A program made the position numbers and the translations under genes. From positions 62,001 to 126,000 of the forward strand of contig NZ_JAPYZV010000002.1 of NCBI RefSeq assembly GCF_027812955.1: DNA of 64,000 nt, given 5' to 3'. Position 1 is the stretch's first letter; every line of letters begins with the position of its first letter. Positions 63,001-64,000 of this stretch are shown piece by piece. The DNA comes from Pedococcus sp. 5OH_020. GTDB lineage: Bacteria > Actinomycetota > Actinomycetes > Actinomycetales > Dermatophilaceae. The notes beneath the pieces were generated by a model, which saw only the letters and a program-made list of their open reading frames with translations, was not told the origin of the DNA and did no database searches.

Positions 63001-64000
63001 GTGGCTCTGAACATCACCGCGTCACGGCCGGACCCCGCGCTGTTGGACCTCCCCTGGGAGCTGCCGCTCGAGACGTGGCCCGAGGACAACCTCGCGGCGC
63101 TACCGCGGGGCATCTCCCGGCACGTGGTCCGCTTCGTCAAGCTGTCTGGCCGGGTGCTGGCCGTCAAGGAGATCAAGGCGGACATCGCCGAGCGCGAGTA
63201 CCAGATGCTCCGGGTGCTCAACAGGCTCGAGGTCCCGTGCGTCGAGCCCTTCGGCGTGGTCAGCGGGCGCCTGGACCGGCAGGGCAACGCGCTGGACGCG
63301 TGCCTCATCACCAGACACCTGCAGTTCTCGCTGCCCTACCGCGCCCTCTTCAGCCAGTCGCTGCGCCCTGGGACCTCGTCCCGCCTCATCGACGCCCTCG
63401 CCGTGCTGCTGGTCCGCCTTCATCTCACGGGCTTCTGGTGGGGCGACGTGTCGCTGTCGAACACCTTGTTCCGTAGGGACGCGGGTGCGTTCGCCGCGTA
63501 CCTGGTCGACGCCGAGACCGGCGAGCTGCACCAAACCCTGTCCCACGGCCAGCGCGACCACGACCTGGACATCGCCCGAGTCAACATCGCCGGGGAGCTG
63601 ATGGACCTGGAGGCCGGCGGGTATCTGGAGGCCGGCACGGACCCCGTCGACACCTCCAACCAGATCGTCACCCGCTACGCCGAGCTGTGGGCCGAGCTCA
63701 CCGAGCTGGAGCGGTTCGAGCGCGGCGACCGGTGGCGGGTCGACTCCCGGATCCGCCGCCTCAACGACCTCGGCTTCGACGTCGACGAGCTGTCGATCTC
63801 CACCGACTTCGACGGGACGCACATCCAGATCCAGCCCAAGGTCGTCGACGCCGGCCACCACTCCCGACGGTTGCTCAGGCTCACGGGACTGGACGTCGAG
63901 GAGAACCAGGCACGCCGCCTGCTCAACGACCTGGACTCCTACCGGGCCTCGCAGGACAGGCAGAACGACGACGAGGAGATCGTGGCGCACGAATGGCTGA
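63001..64000 (+). CDS. DUF4032 protein, kinase-like fold (3' truncated by window)
   Basis: The first 333 codons of a gene that runs past the window. The GTG (VALNITASRPDP) has GGGAGGA upstream. Residues about 40-190 resemble a protein- or lipopolysaccharide-kinase-like fold (VRFVKLSGRVLAVKEIK with a candidate Lys, then LHLTGFWWGDVSLSNTLF, like the HxDxxxxN catalytic loop) and YLVDAETGEL as the DFG-like part. The later segment (WRVDSRIRRLNDLGFDVDEL, VVDAGHHSRRLLRLTGLDVE) is the DUF4032 domain of actinobacteria. Function unknown. Confidence 0.82.
   Translation, partial: MALNITASRPDPALLDLPWELPLETWPEDNLAALPRGISRHVVRFVKLSGRVLAVKEIKADIAEREYQMLRVLNRLEVPCVEPFGVVSGRLDRQGNALDACLITRHLQFSLPYRALFSQSLRPGTSSRLIDALAVLLVRLHLTGFWWGDVSLSNTLFRRDAGAFAAYLVDAETGELHQTLSHGQRDHDLDIARVNIAGELMDLEAGGYLEAGTDPVDTSNQIVTRYAELWAELTELERFERGDRWRVDSRIRRLNDLGFDVDELSISTDFDGTHIQIQPKVVDAGHHSRRLLRLTGLDVEENQARRLLNDLDSYRASQDRQNDDEEIVAHEWL

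Overview
The window is high-GC bacterial DNA, densely packed with many 4-bp ATGA/GTGA gene overlaps, GTG and TTG starts and several probable leaderless promoters. Together with actinobacterial families (DUF3263, DUF4031 and DUF4032 proteins, an Rpf cell-wall enzyme, WXG100, a stand-alone LigD-type polymerase, actinobacterial-type gas-vesicle genes, MsiK and OtsAB) this points to an actinomycete. A member of the Intrasporangiaceae or a close relative is my guess from gene content; no rRNA is present to settle it.

Layout. 0-2 kb: end of a sensor histidine kinase and a membrane-anchored HtrA protease. 2-8.7 kb: an arabinan/arabinoside locus with two GH43 enzymes (one cytoplasmic, one secreted), a Tat/lipoprotein sugar-binding protein and two ABC permeases, but no ATPase. 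8.7-19 kb: HelD-like helicase, HD hydrolase, a LysR protein reduced to its DNA-binding domain, two overlapping NUDIX-type genes, WXG100, a MacB/FtsX-type exporter and a PhoD-like phosphatase. 19-21 kb: solo groEL under two CIRCE operators. 21.1-22.4 kb: a gene for an AbiEi-like/DUF559 nuclease-fold protein flanked on both sides by arrays of a 19-bp palindrome repeated every 40 bp; this is the least explained structure in the window. 22.4-33.6 kb: mostly metabolic and repair genes (P1 peptidase, VOC, GNAT, DUF3263, PLP decarboxylase, HAD, Ung, SGNH hydrolase, acyl-CoA dehydrogenase plus SDR, GabT, LigD-type polymerase). 33.7-36.9 kb: molybdate operon with its own HTH-TOBE protein.

37.5-45.3 kb: a tightly coupled operon (FAH-type hydrolase, cupin, TesB thioesterase, aryl-CoA ligase, fused monooxygenase/reductase, hotdog thioesterase, VOC) with a divergent RidA deaminase. 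It reads as CoA-dependent degradation of anthranilate or salicylate. 45.4-46.7 kb: small acidic protein, truncated haemoglobin, tRNA-Thr and a small membrane protein. 46.9-53.5 kb: a complete-looking gas-vesicle operon (Y, Z, orphan, A, F, G, O, J, L, S, L, K) behind a SigB/SigF-type promoter.

53.5-64 kb: Rpf-type muralytic enzyme behind a c-di-AMP riboswitch, a thrE pseudogene with three lesions, a Ser/Thr kinase, a CBS protein, otsA-otsB trehalose synthesis, a LacI regulator facing an MsiK-type sugar ATPase, and the start of a DUF4032 gene cut by the window end. MsiK is the obvious candidate to energise the ATPase-less sugar transporter at 5.5-8.7 kb. HtrA, groEL, gas vesicles, trehalose and the SigB-like promoters give the region a stress and osmotic flavour.
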